From positions 1 through 46,067 of the forward strand of contig SCVW01000018.1 in the NCBI GenBank assembly GCA_007244375.1: 46,067 bases of DNA, given 5' to 3'. The notes under the pieces are model-generated. The model did not search any database and was not told the origin of the DNA. It saw only the letters and a list, made by a program, of their open reading frames with translations. Below are positions 28,207-37,435 of this stretch, piece after piece. Position numbers and translations under genes: made by a program. Source of the DNA: Smithella sp. Its GTDB lineage: Bacteria > Desulfobacterota > Syntrophia > Syntrophales > Smithellaceae. Position 1 is the first letter of the stretch; each line of letters begins with the position of its first letter.

Positions 28207-29523
28207 ATGAAAAAATCATCAATCAAAATATCTTTATTAGTCATTATTTGTCTGGGATCTTTGCTTCTTTTAGGACTTCGTAACGACAGCAATTCCGTAC
28301 TGGATAAAAACATTTACAAAGGTATTAAAACGTTCAACGAAGTTTTAGATATGGTGCAGAAAAATTATGTTGATGAGGTTGATTCAACAACTTTAATTCA
28401 GGGTGCAATCAACGGAATGGTTAAATCTCTGGATCCTCACAGTGCTTTTATGACGCCGGATTTATACAAAGAACTGGAAGTGGAAACACAAGGTTCTTTC
28501 GGAGGTATCGGCATTGAAATTACAATTTTAAAAGATGTTTTAACAGTCGTTTCACCGATTGAAGATACTCCTGCATTTGTTGCCGGATTAAAACCTGGTG
28601 ACCAAATATTAAGAATTGATGGCAAATCAACTAAAGATATAACTATTATGGAAGCAGTAAAAAAACTGCGTGGTCCCAAGGAAACCAAGGTTACGATTAC
28701 GATAATGCGGGAAAAAATGACTGCACCGAAAGATATTACGCTAACGCGTGCTATTATTCAAATCAAGAGCGTCAAAGTCAAAGGGTTTGATGATATCGGA
28801 TATATTCGTATAGCTGCTTTTCAGGAAAGAACAGCTGATGATTTAAACAAAGCATTAAAGGAAATTGTCAAAAAAGTTAATCCGATGAAGGGTCTGGTTT
28901 TGGATTTGAGAAATGATCCGGGTGGATTGTTGACTCAGGCGATCGAAGTTTCCGATGTTTTTCTTAAATCAGGAACTATTGTTTCAACTCGCGGACGCAC
29001 AAAAAACATGGAAACAAAAGCCGAATCCAAAGACAATGGTAACGAGTTGACATGTCCGATAGTTGTTTTGGTCAACGAAGGTACGGCAAGTGCCGCGGAA
29101 ATTGTTGCCGGGGCACTTCAGGATAACGGTAGGGCATTGATAGTCGGAACGCAAACTTTTGGTAAAGCATCCGTTCAGACCGTTATTCCACTGGAAGATG
29201 GGTCCGCGCTTAAATTGACGACCGCGCGTTATTATACGCCGAAAGGACGATCGATTCAGGCGGAAGGCATCAAACCGGATATCGTTGTTAAGTACATAAA
29301 ACCAAAGGAAGATACAGAAAATACTGTCTGGTGGGAAGACAAGGTTAAAGAAAAAGATCTCAAGGGGCATATAAAACCGGCGAAAGAAGATGGCACCCAA
29401 ATTGATGAAACCAAGGATCAAGAAGAGAAGGATTCTTCTGATTTGGTTAATGATAATCAGCTCAAAATGGCAATTGATATCTTAAAAAGCTGGGATATTA
29501 TGAAAAAGAACCTACGCCGCTAA
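28207..29523 (+). CDS. C-terminal processing peptidase (S41, CtpA/Prc family)
   Basis: A 438-residue periplasmic serine protease. The N-terminus has a signal peptide or anchor, ISLLVIICLGSLLLLGL. A PDZ domain with GSFGGIGIEI and AFVAGLKPGDQILRIDG recognises substrate C-termini. The catalytic Ser is in NEGTASAAEIVAGAL and the Lys in TFGKASVQT, the S41 dyad. The last 60 residues are charged and low-complexity. The start at ATG 28207 has GGTGGGGAG five bases upstream and is preferred over a codon 15 bases earlier. It leads a four-gene envelope operon with a YibQ-like deacetylase, a TPR lipoprotein and a LolB-like lipoprotein. Confidence 0.95.
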   Translation: MKKSSIKISLLVIICLGSLLLLGLRNDSNSVLDKNIYKGIKTFNEVLDMVQKNYVDEVDSTTLIQGAINGMVKSLDPHSAFMTPDLYKELEVETQGSFGGIGIEITILKDVLTVVSPIEDTPAFVAGLKPGDQILRIDGKSTKDITIMEAVKKLRGPKETKVTITIMREKMTAPKDITLTRAIIQIKSVKVKGFDDIGYIRIAAFQERTADDLNKALKEIVKKVNPMKGLVLDLRNDPGGLLTQAIEVSDVFLKSGTIVSTRGRTKNMETKAESKDNGNELTCPIVVLVNEGTASAAEIVAGALQDNGRALIVGTQTFGKASVQTVIPLEDGSALKLTTARYYTPKGRSIQAEGIKPDIVVKYIKPKEDTENTVWWEDKVKEKDLKGHIKPAKEDGTQIDETKDQEEKDSSDLVNDNQLKMAIDILKSWDIMKKNLRR

Positions 29524-29557
29524 ATTGTTCATAGGGGGTTAAATAAATAATTATATT

Positions 29558-30445
29558 ATGAAGTTATATAAACGTGTCTTCCCGGCATTGATTGTGTTTT
29601 TGATAGTTTTAACAGTCGCGGGTATTATTTATGTAGTGCGGTTTCAAGAAGAGCCTTCGGTGATTAAAGAGCCTGCAAAAAAAACAAAGAAAATAATTCC
29701 GCGGAAAGCAGCAGTTGTACCGAAAAAGGAAAAAGCAAAAACATTGCCTTCCAAACCTGTTTCGTTAAGGCAGGTAGCGATCATTATTGATGACATTGGT
29801 TACGATCTGAAGCAAGTACAAGAATTGCTGAAAATTAATGCCGATATAACATTTGCTATTCTGCCTTTATGTCCTCATACCCGTGAGGCAGCGGAAATGT
29901 TGCATAAAGCTCATCGGGAAACGCTCCTACATTTGCCCATGGAACCTCTTTCTTATCCGCATGAAAAGCCAGGTCCGGGGGCTCTTTTTACGGATATGAA
30001 TAATGAAGAGATTATTTTTCAATTGGAGAAAGATATTGCGGAGGTGCCTTATATCTCTGGAGTCAACAATCATATGGGTTCAAAATTTATGACGGATGAA
30101 AAAAAACTTACTTTGGTTTTTAATAAGTTAAAAAGTAAAAAATTGTTTTTCGTGGATTCGCGCACTTCAGCTGACACGAAGACTTTTGTTATTGCGAACA
30201 AAGTAGGATTACCGGTGGCTTCGCGTAAAATATTTCTTGATAATAATCGTGACTATAAAGAAATTTATAATATATTGGTAGGTATTGCGAATAAAAACGG
30301 TGATAATTCACCTTTAATTATTATCGGTCATCCTTATCCGGAAACTATTCGGGCATTAAACGATGCAGTGAAGGTATTAAAAGAAAAAGAAATAGAGATT
30401 GTTCCTGTGTCACGAATAATAAAAAAACAAAAAGCATCCGGTTAG
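29558..30445 (+). CDS. Divergent polysaccharide deacetylase (YibQ family)
   Basis: A 295-residue protein with an N-terminal membrane anchor (VFPALIVFLIVLTVAGIIYVV) and a basic, proline-rich linker, followed by a divergent polysaccharide deacetylase domain from about residue 70. Family motifs are VAIIIDDIGYD (metal-binding Asp pair), THLPMEP-like LLHLPMEPL, GVNNHMGSKFM and IIIGHPYPET with the late conserved His. The fold suggests hydrolysis of N-acetyl groups on envelope glycans, but YibQ activity is not firmly established. CtpA followed by YibQ is a frequent bacterial gene pair, supporting a joint cell-wall role. Confidence 0.92.
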   Translation: MKLYKRVFPALIVFLIVLTVAGIIYVVRFQEEPSVIKEPAKKTKKIIPRKAAVVPKKEKAKTLPSKPVSLRQVAIIIDDIGYDLKQVQELLKINADITFAILPLCPHTREAAEMLHKAHRETLLHLPMEPLSYPHEKPGPGALFTDMNNEEIIFQLEKDIAEVPYISGVNNHMGSKFMTDEKKLTLVFNKLKSKKLFFVDSRTSADTKTFVIANKVGLPVASRKIFLDNNRDYKEIYNILVGIANKNGDNSPLIIIGHPYPETIRALNDAVKVLKEKEIEIVPVSRIIKKQKASG

Positions 30446-30486
30446 ATATCAACAAATTTTTTAAATAATGAAGTTAAAAATTTAGT

Positions 30487-32181
30487 ATGCAAATAAAGCA
30501 AATATATCCGGTATTCATATTAATTCTGGTTTTTATCAGTTTATACGGTTGCAGACATCTGCCGGCGGCTTCGGTTACCTCTACACCGCAGACGTCAATA
30601 GATGCAACTTATCATTATTCCATGAGTGTTCTTTTACGTTTAAACGGTAAAATTGAAGAAGCAACTGAAGAATTAAAGCAGGCGGTTGCTGCCGATCCCG
30701 GATCTTCTTATCTTATGACAGACCTTGTTTCCCTTTACACTGAGCAGGGCGATATCGATCAGGCCATATCTCTGGGCGAAGAAATGCTTTCTAAAAATCC
30801 TAATAATATAGATCTCCATCTGATTCTTGGTGGTTTGTATCTTAATATTCACGAAAATAAAAAGGCGATTGCAGAACACAAAAAGGTAATTGAACTTGAT
30901 CCTAAAAATATCATGGCTCATTTTTATTTGGCGATAACATACGCTGAGGAGAAAAGATTCGATAAATCGGAAGAAAGTTTTAAAAAGCTTTTAAAAATTG
31001 ATCCCGATAACATTATGGGTATTTACTATTATGGTAGAGTTCTGATGAAAATGAAACGGTTTGAAGAAACCGAAAAAATGTACAAAAAGGCGCTATCTTT
31101 AAATCCGTATTTTGAATTGGCTTTATTTGATTTGGTTGCGCTTTATGAAAAGCAGGAGAAGTTGGACAAAGCAATTGAAGTTTATCGTAATTATCTGGAA
31201 ACCAATCCTACACGGATAAATTTGCGGGTTAAAATAGGAGAACTTTTAATTAGAGAGAAAAAATACGAAGAAGCTGAAAAAGAATTTCTGGAAGTATTGA
31301 AGGTTGATCCCGATAACCGTGATGTAAGAATTGCACTGGGTCTTTTATATTATGATATGCAAAAGCTTGATCTGGCTGTAGCTGAGTTTTCTACCGTGCT
31401 GAAAAAGAATCTTACCGATGACAAGGTTCGTTATTTATTGGCTAACACTTATGAAGAAAAGGGCGAAGATAAATTGGCGATGGAAGAATATAAAAATATT
31501 TCCAGTTTATTCGAGTTATATGCAAGCTCTCAGATTCGCGCCGGACTTATCCTTAAAAAAGAAGATAAAATTCCCGAGGCTATTGATTTAATAAAAGAAA
31601 GCATTAAGAAGAAGAATGATCAGATTCCTTTTTATCTGTTTTTATCTTCTCTTTATGAAGATGTTAAAGATATTGTTGCAGCTGAAAATATATTGAAAGA
31701 GGGAATTAAAATTGCGCCCAATGAGATAGACTTACATTATGCGCTGGGCGTGATTTATGAAAAGACCAACCGTCTTTCTGAAAGTGTCAAGGAAATGGAA
31801 ACTGTTTTGGCCATTGATCCGGAAAATGCCGAAGCCCTGAATTTTATAGGTTACAGTTATGCTGATCGCGGAATGAATCTTGATGAAGCGGAAAGAATGA
31901 TTATTAAAGCTTTGAAGATTAAACCGAATAACGGTTACATGATAGACAGTCTCGGTTGGGTTCACTTCAAAAAAAATAAATTGAACAGCGCAATGAAACA
32001 TTTAAAACAAGCGTTGGAGCTTTTACCCGACGATGTTAATATTATTGAGCACATGGGCGATGTTTACGTAAAATTAAATAAGATCAAAGAGGCAGAGGAG
32101 ATGTATGGTCGTGTGCTGAAAATTGATCCCAAGAATAGTCTGGTACAAAAGAAGCTTGAAAATTTAATTAAGCCAAAATGA
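30487..32181 (+). CDS. Tetratricopeptide-repeat lipoprotein
   Basis: A 564-residue lipoprotein: signal peptide with lipobox LYGC, cleaved at Cys22. The mature protein is about 15 consecutive TPR units of 34 residues from about residue 41 to the end, with the standard A-x-x-x-Y and D-P-x-N joints (for example KAIAEHKKVIELDPKN). Two adjacent units carry NFIGYSYADRG and DSLGWVHFKKN, a signature I associate with bacterial TPR proteins of outer-membrane biogenesis. It probably faces the periplasm from the outer membrane as a scaffold. It is in the operon between the deacetylase and the LolB-like lipoprotein. No clear ribosome site is seen before ATG 30487. Confidence 0.93.
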   Translation: MQIKQIYPVFILILVFISLYGCRHLPAASVTSTPQTSIDATYHYSMSVLLRLNGKIEEATEELKQAVAADPGSSYLMTDLVSLYTEQGDIDQAISLGEEMLSKNPNNIDLHLILGGLYLNIHENKKAIAEHKKVIELDPKNIMAHFYLAITYAEEKRFDKSEESFKKLLKIDPDNIMGIYYYGRVLMKMKRFEETEKMYKKALSLNPYFELALFDLVALYEKQEKLDKAIEVYRNYLETNPTRINLRVKIGELLIREKKYEEAEKEFLEVLKVDPDNRDVRIALGLLYYDMQKLDLAVAEFSTVLKKNLTDDKVRYLLANTYEEKGEDKLAMEEYKNISSLFELYASSQIRAGLILKKEDKIPEAIDLIKESIKKKNDQIPFYLFLSSLYEDVKDIVAAENILKEGIKIAPNEIDLHYALGVIYEKTNRLSESVKEMETVLAIDPENAEALNFIGYSYADRGMNLDEAERMIIKALKIKPNNGYMIDSLGWVHFKKNKLNSAMKHLKQALELLPDDVNIIEHMGDVYVKLNKIKEAEEMYGRVLKIDPKNSLVQKKLENLIKPK

Positions 32182-32217
32182 TTACAACCTGTAATTTTTA
32201 CAGGAAAGATTTTTTTC

Positions 32218-33000
32218 ATGCCTTGGAAAAAACACCTCTTGTTTTATATAGTATATTTGTTACCGCTTGCGATACTTGCCGGTGGTTGCCTTCAACAAAC
32301 AGTTATTTATAGCGCGTTACCGTCGGAAAAAATTCTTACTGCAACCTCCAATGCTGTCGGAGAAAATGATATTTTAAGTGCGGTTGCACAGATAGATTTA
32401 GAAACGTTTAATGGTTCTCGTCCCGTGAGAGCAGTCTTGATTATCAAAAAACCTTCATATTTGAGATTAGAGCTGCTTTCGGTTATCGGAGTGCCCGATT
32501 TTTTTCTTGCCGCTTCTCCTGAAAAAATGAGTATTTTTATTCCTTCGAAGGGAGAATTTTATTGTGGACAACCGACCAGTGCCAATCTGGAGCGATTTTT
32601 ACCCTGGCCAATTAATATTGACGATATTGTAATGATTTTGACCGGAACTTACCCTTCTTTGCAAGATAAGGGCATTACTTACCAAAGCTACCACGAGCAA
32701 AATTGTCTGCGTATAGAAATGATATCACAATCAGGATGCTCACAAATTATTTGGGTGGATGAGTACAACAAGTTATTTAAACTCGTTCGCAAAGATGAGC
32801 ATGATCAAGAAATATATAGTGTAAGATATGACCACTATCAAGAACAAAGTCCGATTGCCGGAAAAATTACAATAAGCATGGCTGACGGGGTAACGTCAAT
32901 ATCAATAAAATACTTAGACATAAAAATCGAGAAGGCAACCGATTTGTCGATATTTGACCTGCCTGTGCCGGCTAACGTTAAAACAATTCCGCTGGACTGA
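32218..33000 (+). CDS. LolB-like / DUF4292-type outer-membrane lipoprotein
   Basis: A 260-residue lipoprotein with signal peptide and lipobox LAGGC (Cys24). The mature part looks like the LolB/LolA/LppX half-barrel: VAQIDLETFNGSRPVRAVLI gives the first strands, FSIFIPSKGEFYCG-like MSIFIPSKGEFYCG the central strand, and the C-terminus has the repeated short strands ending FDLPVPANVKTIPLD. In this fold the barrel holds a lipid or acyl chain, so a role in lipoprotein or lipid delivery to the outer membrane is plausible. AGGAAAGA precedes the ATG. It closes the ctp-led operon; a MITE begins two bases after its stop codon. Confidence 0.8.
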   Translation: MPWKKHLLFYIVYLLPLAILAGGCLQQTVIYSALPSEKILTATSNAVGENDILSAVAQIDLETFNGSRPVRAVLIIKKPSYLRLELLSVIGVPDFFLAASPEKMSIFIPSKGEFYCGQPTSANLERFLPWPINIDDIVMILTGTYPSLQDKGITYQSYHEQNCLRIEMISQSGCSQIIWVDEYNKLFKLVRKDEHDQEIYSVRYDHYQEQSPIAGKITISMADGVTSISIKYLDIKIEKATDLSIFDLPVPANVKTIPLD

Positions 33001-33001
33001 A

Positions 33002-33124
33002 GGGCTGTTGAAAAACGCTCATCTGCTGCGTTGCGCTGCAAACCGCACCGCTCAACGTATGTCTATATACGCCTCGCAGTTCGGTTTTTTGCGCGCCTTG
33101 CACCTGAGCATTTTTGAACAGCCC
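33002..33124. repeat. 123-bp MITE with 20-bp inverted ends
   Basis: The terminal inverted repeats are GGGCTGTTGAAAAACGCTCA at 33002-33021 and its near-complement TGAGCATTTTTGAACAGCCC at 33105-33124, 18 of 20 matching. The interior contains a smaller palindrome CGTAT...ATACG around 33055-33070. It has no coding capacity. The ends resemble a miniature element I recall as frequent in deltaproteobacterial intergenic DNA. A related end fragment, GACTTTTTCAAC, lies at 33134-33145. It sits between two convergent operons and could act as a transcription barrier; no clear target-site duplication is visible. Confidence 0.78.
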
Positions 33125-33255
33125 AGAAACATGGACTTTTTCAACAACACAACACCAATGTCACGCGTGTATAATACGCTTCATCGCCTCCGCCTAGCCG
33201 TCGCGATATCATCTTTGATTTAGAAGCGGTATGAATTTTTTCTTACTGCAGGAAA

Positions 33256-34083
33256 TTATTTGATTTCTTGCAGGTTGGAGCGCGCGATGCGTGCCTGACT
33301 GGTATTCGGATAATTTTTGATTACCTGCTGTAGAAGCAGTTTCGCACTTGTTTTGTCTCCCAACTTTAAAAAAGAAATACCTTGTTTGAGTAAAGCGTAA
33401 GGAACCTTGTTTCCGTTAGGGTAATTTTTAGTTACTTTTTCATATTCCAGGATCGCTGTTTCATACTTCTGTTCAAAAAAATAACATTCTCCAACCCAAA
33501 ACTGGGCATTATCGGAATACTCGCTGTCGGGATAAGTTGCCAAAAAATTTTGAAATTCGGTTCTGGCTTTATCGTAATTGCCTTCTTTGAAAATTTGATA
33601 AGCAGCCGAATATGCTTTTTCTTTGTCTTGCTTCTTTGCCGTATCTTTGGATGTAGGGCCGGCGGTTGATTTACTGCTCTTTTCAACAACATCGCTTAGG
33701 TTATTTTTATTGCCTATTTCCAGAAAGTTTTCGATAAAATTAATTTTCAACAGAATATTGTCAAAACGTTGATCTTCTTTTTTAGTGTTGGAAGTGAAAT
33801 CTTTTTTCAGCGTTTCCACTTGACCGCGGAGTTGCTGGAGATTTTCCCGTAAATCAGTAATGTCGGCGACTGCGCTGGCTTGTCCACTGCGTATGGCTTC
33901 CAGGGAAGCTACATTCTTTTTTAAGACGGTCAGCTCGGAATCCACTTCAGCCATTTTTGCATCCATTTTTTCGTCCATTTTCTGGTTTAATTCCGCACGG
34001 AGCGCACGCAGATCTTGCGTAGTAGCGCAACCTACAATAAAAAAGACCCAAACAACAAAAAAGAGATAGATAGAATTTTTCAA
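33256..34083 (-). CDS. cpoB: Tol-Pal system protein CpoB/YbgF
   Basis: A 275-residue periplasmic coordinator of outer-membrane constriction and PBP1B. After the signal peptide comes a coiled-coil trimerisation region (about residues 25-115, rich in heptads such as LQQLRGQVETLKKDF), a Lys/Ser/Thr linker and three C-terminal TPRs (KAYSAAYQIFKEGNYDKA, SEYSDNAQFWVGECYF, SKVPYALLKQG-like). A lipobox VGC is present, so it may be lipidated, unlike E. coli CpoB. I chose TTG 34083 because GAGGTG lies six bases upstream; GTG 34092 would add three residues. It is 17 to 26 bases after pal. Confidence 0.92.
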   Translation of the reverse strand: MKNSIYLFFVVWVFFIVGCATTQDLRALRAELNQKMDEKMDAKMAEVDSELTVLKKNVASLEAIRSGQASAVADITDLRENLQQLRGQVETLKKDFTSNTKKEDQRFDNILLKINFIENFLEIGNKNNLSDVVEKSSKSTAGPTSKDTAKKQDKEKAYSAAYQIFKEGNYDKARTEFQNFLATYPDSEYSDNAQFWVGECYFFEQKYETAILEYEKVTKNYPNGNKVPYALLKQGISFLKLGDKTSAKLLLQQVIKNYPNTSQARIARSNLQEIK

Positions 34084-34108
34084 TTTTTTCACCTCTATCG
34101 ATTATTTA

Positions 34109-34687
34109 TTAAGGATTAACAACGAAATGAGCGCGTCTATTTTTAGCCCAGGCTTCTTCGTTATTGTCAGGATCTAAAGGACGCTCTTCACCATAGCTAA
34201 TTGTTTTTATTATAGATTCATTGACGCCTAGATTAACCAGGTATTTCTTTGTTTCCTGAGCGCGTCTTTGACCAAGAGCCATGTTATATTCGGCGGTTCC
34301 TCTTTCATCGCAATGTCCTTCAACTACTACCGAGGATACTTTATGTTTTAACAAATAGTCGGCATTAACCTTAAGAATTTCACGAGAGTCGGGATGAATG
34401 CTGTAACTGTCGAAATCAAAATAAATGTCGCTAATAGGAGATTTTGCGGTTGCTTCCATAAGAGAAGACTGTTCATTAGCGATCTCAGTTTCAGTTGGTT
34501 GCGAGACATTCTCTTGCGTTGCGGTTTCGGTTGTTTCCGCCGGTGCTGGTGCAGGAGCAGACACAGTCTCTTGTACTTTTGTCTCATCACTTTTAACAAT
34601 TGATTTTTTTTCAGAGCAGCCTGAAAAAATTGTCAGACTGATTATAAGTACGATTAAAATTCCTGTAAAAGTTAGATTTTTTTTCAT
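34109..34687 (-). CDS. pal: Peptidoglycan-associated lipoprotein Pal
   Basis: A 192-residue outer-membrane lipoprotein with lipobox FSGC (Cys23). A Pro/Ala/Glu/Thr linker (residues about 24-80) leads to the OmpA-like peptidoglycan-binding domain: IYFDFDSYSIHPDS, VVEGHCDERGTAEYNMALGQ and RRAQETKKYL, with the Asp and Arg that bind diaminopimelate. It tethers the outer membrane to the wall and is relocated by TolQRA and TolB. The 209-bp A+T-rich gap to tolB suggests a separate promoter for pal-cpoB. Confidence 0.97.
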   Translation of the reverse strand: MKKNLTFTGILIVLIISLTIFSGCSEKKSIVKSDETKVQETVSAPAPAPAETTETATQENVSQPTETEIANEQSSLMEATAKSPISDIYFDFDSYSIHPDSREILKVNADYLLKHKVSSVVVEGHCDERGTAEYNMALGQRRAQETKKYLVNLGVNESIIKTISYGEERPLDPDNNEEAWAKNRRAHFVVNP

Positions 34688-34896
34688 TATGATTCCTCTC
34701 TTTCTGTAAAGTTGTCAGAAATAAATATCTCAAAATCGATAAAGCAGCATATTTCCGTTTATAAAATTATAACAGAAATCGGAACAGTTTTTAAGAAAAA
34801 ATCTTTTTAATATTTGTCTTATTAATCCGCTTTTCTGTAAATTTAATATACGGCAAAGGTTAAAAAATAACAACTCAAACATTTATAATGTCGAGT

Positions 34897-36213
34897 CTAC
34901 TTTAATCTGGGCGACCATGCTGGCATTACTAATTTGTTAATGTTTTCAATTAGTACCCTTGGATTTGATCCGTTGGAGTTCATGATGCAAATTTTACTTT
35001 TCGAACTTTTTCGGGAAACATAAACAATTTGCCTGCCGGAAGGTGACCAGGATGGTGATTCCTTATTAGAAGCATCGGAAGTTAATTGAAAAATTCGATT
35101 GCCTTCTTCATCGATAGAGAAAATTTGATATTTATCATTGACTAATCCTTCATAGGCAATATAGCCGCCACGTGGCGACCACGCGGGCGAAGTATTATAT
35201 TTTCCTTCAAAAGTTATCCTTCTTACATTATTTCCATCGGAATCCATTATATAAATTTGTGGAGAACCTGCGCGATTGGAAACAAAGGCTATCTTTTCCC
35301 CATCGGGCGACCAGACAGGGGAAACATCAATAGAATAGTTATTTGTCAGCCGTTTAAGTTTGAGATTGCCGATCTCCAGTGTATATATTTCTTCGTTGCC
35401 GTCCTTGCTTAAAGTCAGCAACAGTTTTTTGTTGTCCGGTGAAAATGCGCCACACATATTGAGACCATCAAAAGAAGCCACTTTTTTTTCCGAACCATTT
35501 TTGAAATTTCGGATATAAACCGCGGGGTGGCCATCTTTAAAAGATGTGAAAGCAATTAAATTTCCATCCGGTGACCAGCGCGGCGCGATTAATATGGATT
35601 GGTGATTAGTGACATTTTTTAGCTCGGACCCATCATAATTTATAACGTACAAATCGGATTTTGAACCTTTCTTGGACACAAACGTAATTTTGGTATTAAA
35701 ATCGCCTTCATCATTGGTTAGTGTCAGCAGAATATCGGAAGCTATTTTTCGGGAGAGAATTTTAATGTCTTTTATGCCAGAAAAATATTTTTTATGGAAA
35801 AGAGTTTCTCCACGGGCAACGTCGAAGAGGCGACCATCGGCTGCTATCCCCTTGTCGTTTTGAGTTATAATACCCTGAAGCAAAAAATCAGCACCGATTA
35901 ATGCCCAATCCGAGAAACGAATGCTTTCTTTTGCATCGGACGGGTTGCTTTCCAGAAAGCTTTTATTATTTAAAATATTGAAGATTCCGGTCAGGGATAG
36001 ATCTTTTTTGATTCCATCGGAAATTATAGCGCCAACATTTTCTGACTTTGTTGCACTTGCTGTTTTATTGTAAAAGTCACATATGGCGATAGGTATTTGT
36101 TGGAAATTGGGAGAATCTATATCCACATAAACCTTGGCGTCAACGCCATGGCTGAAAATAAATAATGTGCAGAAAAACAATGTTAGAAATAAAAATAAGC
36201 AAGTTTTTTTCAT
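34897..36213 (-). CDS. tolB: Tol-Pal system periplasmic protein TolB
   Basis: A 438-residue exported protein. The signal peptide is FLFLTLFFCTLFIFSHGVDA. The N-terminal alpha/beta domain covers about residues 25-160 (PIAICDFYN, LTGIFNILN). The C-terminal six-bladed propeller has repeated APRWSPDGNLIAFTS, SPVWSPDGEKIAFVSNRAG and SPSWSPSGRQIVYVS blades that bind Pal. It lies 63 bases downstream of tolA in the same direction, so tolQ-tolR-tolA-tolB form one transcript. Length is normal for the family. Confidence 0.97.
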   Translation of the reverse strand: MKKTCLFLFLTLFFCTLFIFSHGVDAKVYVDIDSPNFQQIPIAICDFYNKTASATKSENVGAIISDGIKKDLSLTGIFNILNNKSFLESNPSDAKESIRFSDWALIGADFLLQGIITQNDKGIAADGRLFDVARGETLFHKKYFSGIKDIKILSRKIASDILLTLTNDEGDFNTKITFVSKKGSKSDLYVINYDGSELKNVTNHQSILIAPRWSPDGNLIAFTSFKDGHPAVYIRNFKNGSEKKVASFDGLNMCGAFSPDNKKLLLTLSKDGNEEIYTLEIGNLKLKRLTNNYSIDVSPVWSPDGEKIAFVSNRAGSPQIYIMDSDGNNVRRITFEGKYNTSPAWSPRGGYIAYEGLVNDKYQIFSIDEEGNRIFQLTSDASNKESPSWSPSGRQIVYVSRKSSKSKICIMNSNGSNPRVLIENINKLVMPAWSPRLK

Positions 36214-36276
36214 TAGAAAAGATTTACCTCTATATTTAATCCTTTTTATCGATATTCTTTTGCCTGCAACCGGATA

Positions 36277-36996
36277 CTAACGAAATTCTTCTGAATGAAA
36301 ACGAATACCTATTTCGATACTCTTATCCATAATCCAGTACGGTAAAGGGGGAAAAGGGCTGGATTTTTTAACTGCACGAAGAGCAGAATCATCAAAATAA
36401 CGGTTACCGGAACGTTTTTCGAATCCAATATAATCCAATGTCCCGCTGCGTGAAATTTTAACAACGATGATTGTTTCAATGCTTTCCTTGGGCATCAAAG
36501 CTTGCGGCATTGTCCAGTTTTTTTTGACTCTTGACCAGACAACTCCGGTGTATTCCGTAGTTTGCGCGTTGACTTCCGATTCTGATATAGTTGTCTGGCT
36601 TGCAGTAGATGAGACATCTGATGTTTTGGATTTATCACGATGGTTATGTCTGATCGCTCCTATGGCTTTTTCAATATTCAATTTATTTGATTCCTGATTT
36701 TTTTCCGGAGTGAAAACATTGCCGGCAATTTTTCTTTTTATGATGATTGGGCTTGCTGCTTCGTTGGTTTTCAGGATATCTTTCAGCAAAGAAGAATTAT
36801 TGTTGGGTAGTATAACTTCAGAACCTACAAGTTGTACGGAATATGCCGGTCCAAAAGTCAGATGCCGGGAAGTAGTAGGCACGGAAACAAAAATAACGGT
36901 AATAACGATTACATGTACTATCAGAGAAATAAAAATCATTTTGTGGAATTTGTCGTTGATGCCGCGGTAATCGTTGTGAAACATCCGGGGTGTCAT
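36277..36996 (-). CDS. tolA: TolA/TonB-type energy-transducing protein
   Basis: A 239-residue inner-membrane protein with one N-terminal helix (IFISLIVHVIVITVIFVSV, with the conserved Ser-His helix motif S-x-x-x-H) and a C-terminal TonB/TolA domain: VVKISRSGTLDYIGFEKRSG, FDDSALRAVKKSSPFPPLP. It couples TolQR proton flow to TolB/Pal in the outer membrane. The periplasmic linker is very short and Ser/Thr-rich, lacking the long Ala/Lys helix of E. coli TolA (421 residues), so reach across the periplasm must differ. Its start overlaps the tolR stop by four bases. Confidence 0.9.
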   Translation of the reverse strand: MTPRMFHNDYRGINDKFHKMIFISLIVHVIVITVIFVSVPTTSRHLTFGPAYSVQLVGSEVILPNNNSSLLKDILKTNEAASPIIIKRKIAGNVFTPEKNQESNKLNIEKAIGAIRHNHRDKSKTSDVSSTASQTTISESEVNAQTTEYTGVVWSRVKKNWTMPQALMPKESIETIIVVKISRSGTLDYIGFEKRSGNRYFDDSALRAVKKSSPFPPLPYWIMDKSIEIGIRFHSEEFR

Positions 36997-37415
36997 TTTG
37001 TTTCCTCGGGCGGTTCAGTGATCATTCCGAGCTGATCTACGCCGGCCTTGCGTACTTCCGACATGACTTCAACAACAAATCCATAAGGTACGTTTTTATC
37101 GGCGCGCAGATATACTTCACGGTCTATTCTATTCGAAAAAATTGCTTCCAGTTTGGGATTTAACTGTCCAAGTGATAATTTTGTTTTATTTAGAAATATT
37201 TCTTTAGCATCGGTTACCGTTAGCACCAGTTTTTCTTCGGTGACATCAATGCTTTTTGACTTGACCCGCGGCAGATTTACATCAATGCCCATGGAAAGCA
37301 TGGGAGCTGTAACCATGAAGATAATCAGCAGCACCAGCATAACGTCAACCAAAGGAGTAACGTTAATTTCGGCCAAAGGTTTATCTTGATTGTTTCTTTT
37401 GCGTAAACGGCGCAT
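36993..37415 (-). CDS. tolR: Tol-Pal system protein TolR (ExbD family)
   Basis: A 140-residue inner-membrane protein. The N-terminal cytoplasmic motif KPLAEINVTPLVDVMLVLLIIFM contains the membrane helix with the essential proton-carrying Asp (in PLVDVML). The periplasmic domain ends YGFVVEVMSEVRKAGVDQLGM, typical of ExbD/TolR. It forms the ion channel with TolQ. It is 20 bases after tolQ and overlaps tolA by four bases, so the three are translated together. Confidence 0.96.
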   Translation of the reverse strand: MRRLRKRNNQDKPLAEINVTPLVDVMLVLLIIFMVTAPMLSMGIDVNLPRVKSKSIDVTEEKLVLTVTDAKEIFLNKTKLSLGQLNPKLEAIFSNRIDREVYLRADKNVPYGFVVEVMSEVRKAGVDQLGMITEPPEETK

Positions 37416-37435
37416 AACGAATAAGCTCGAGATTT

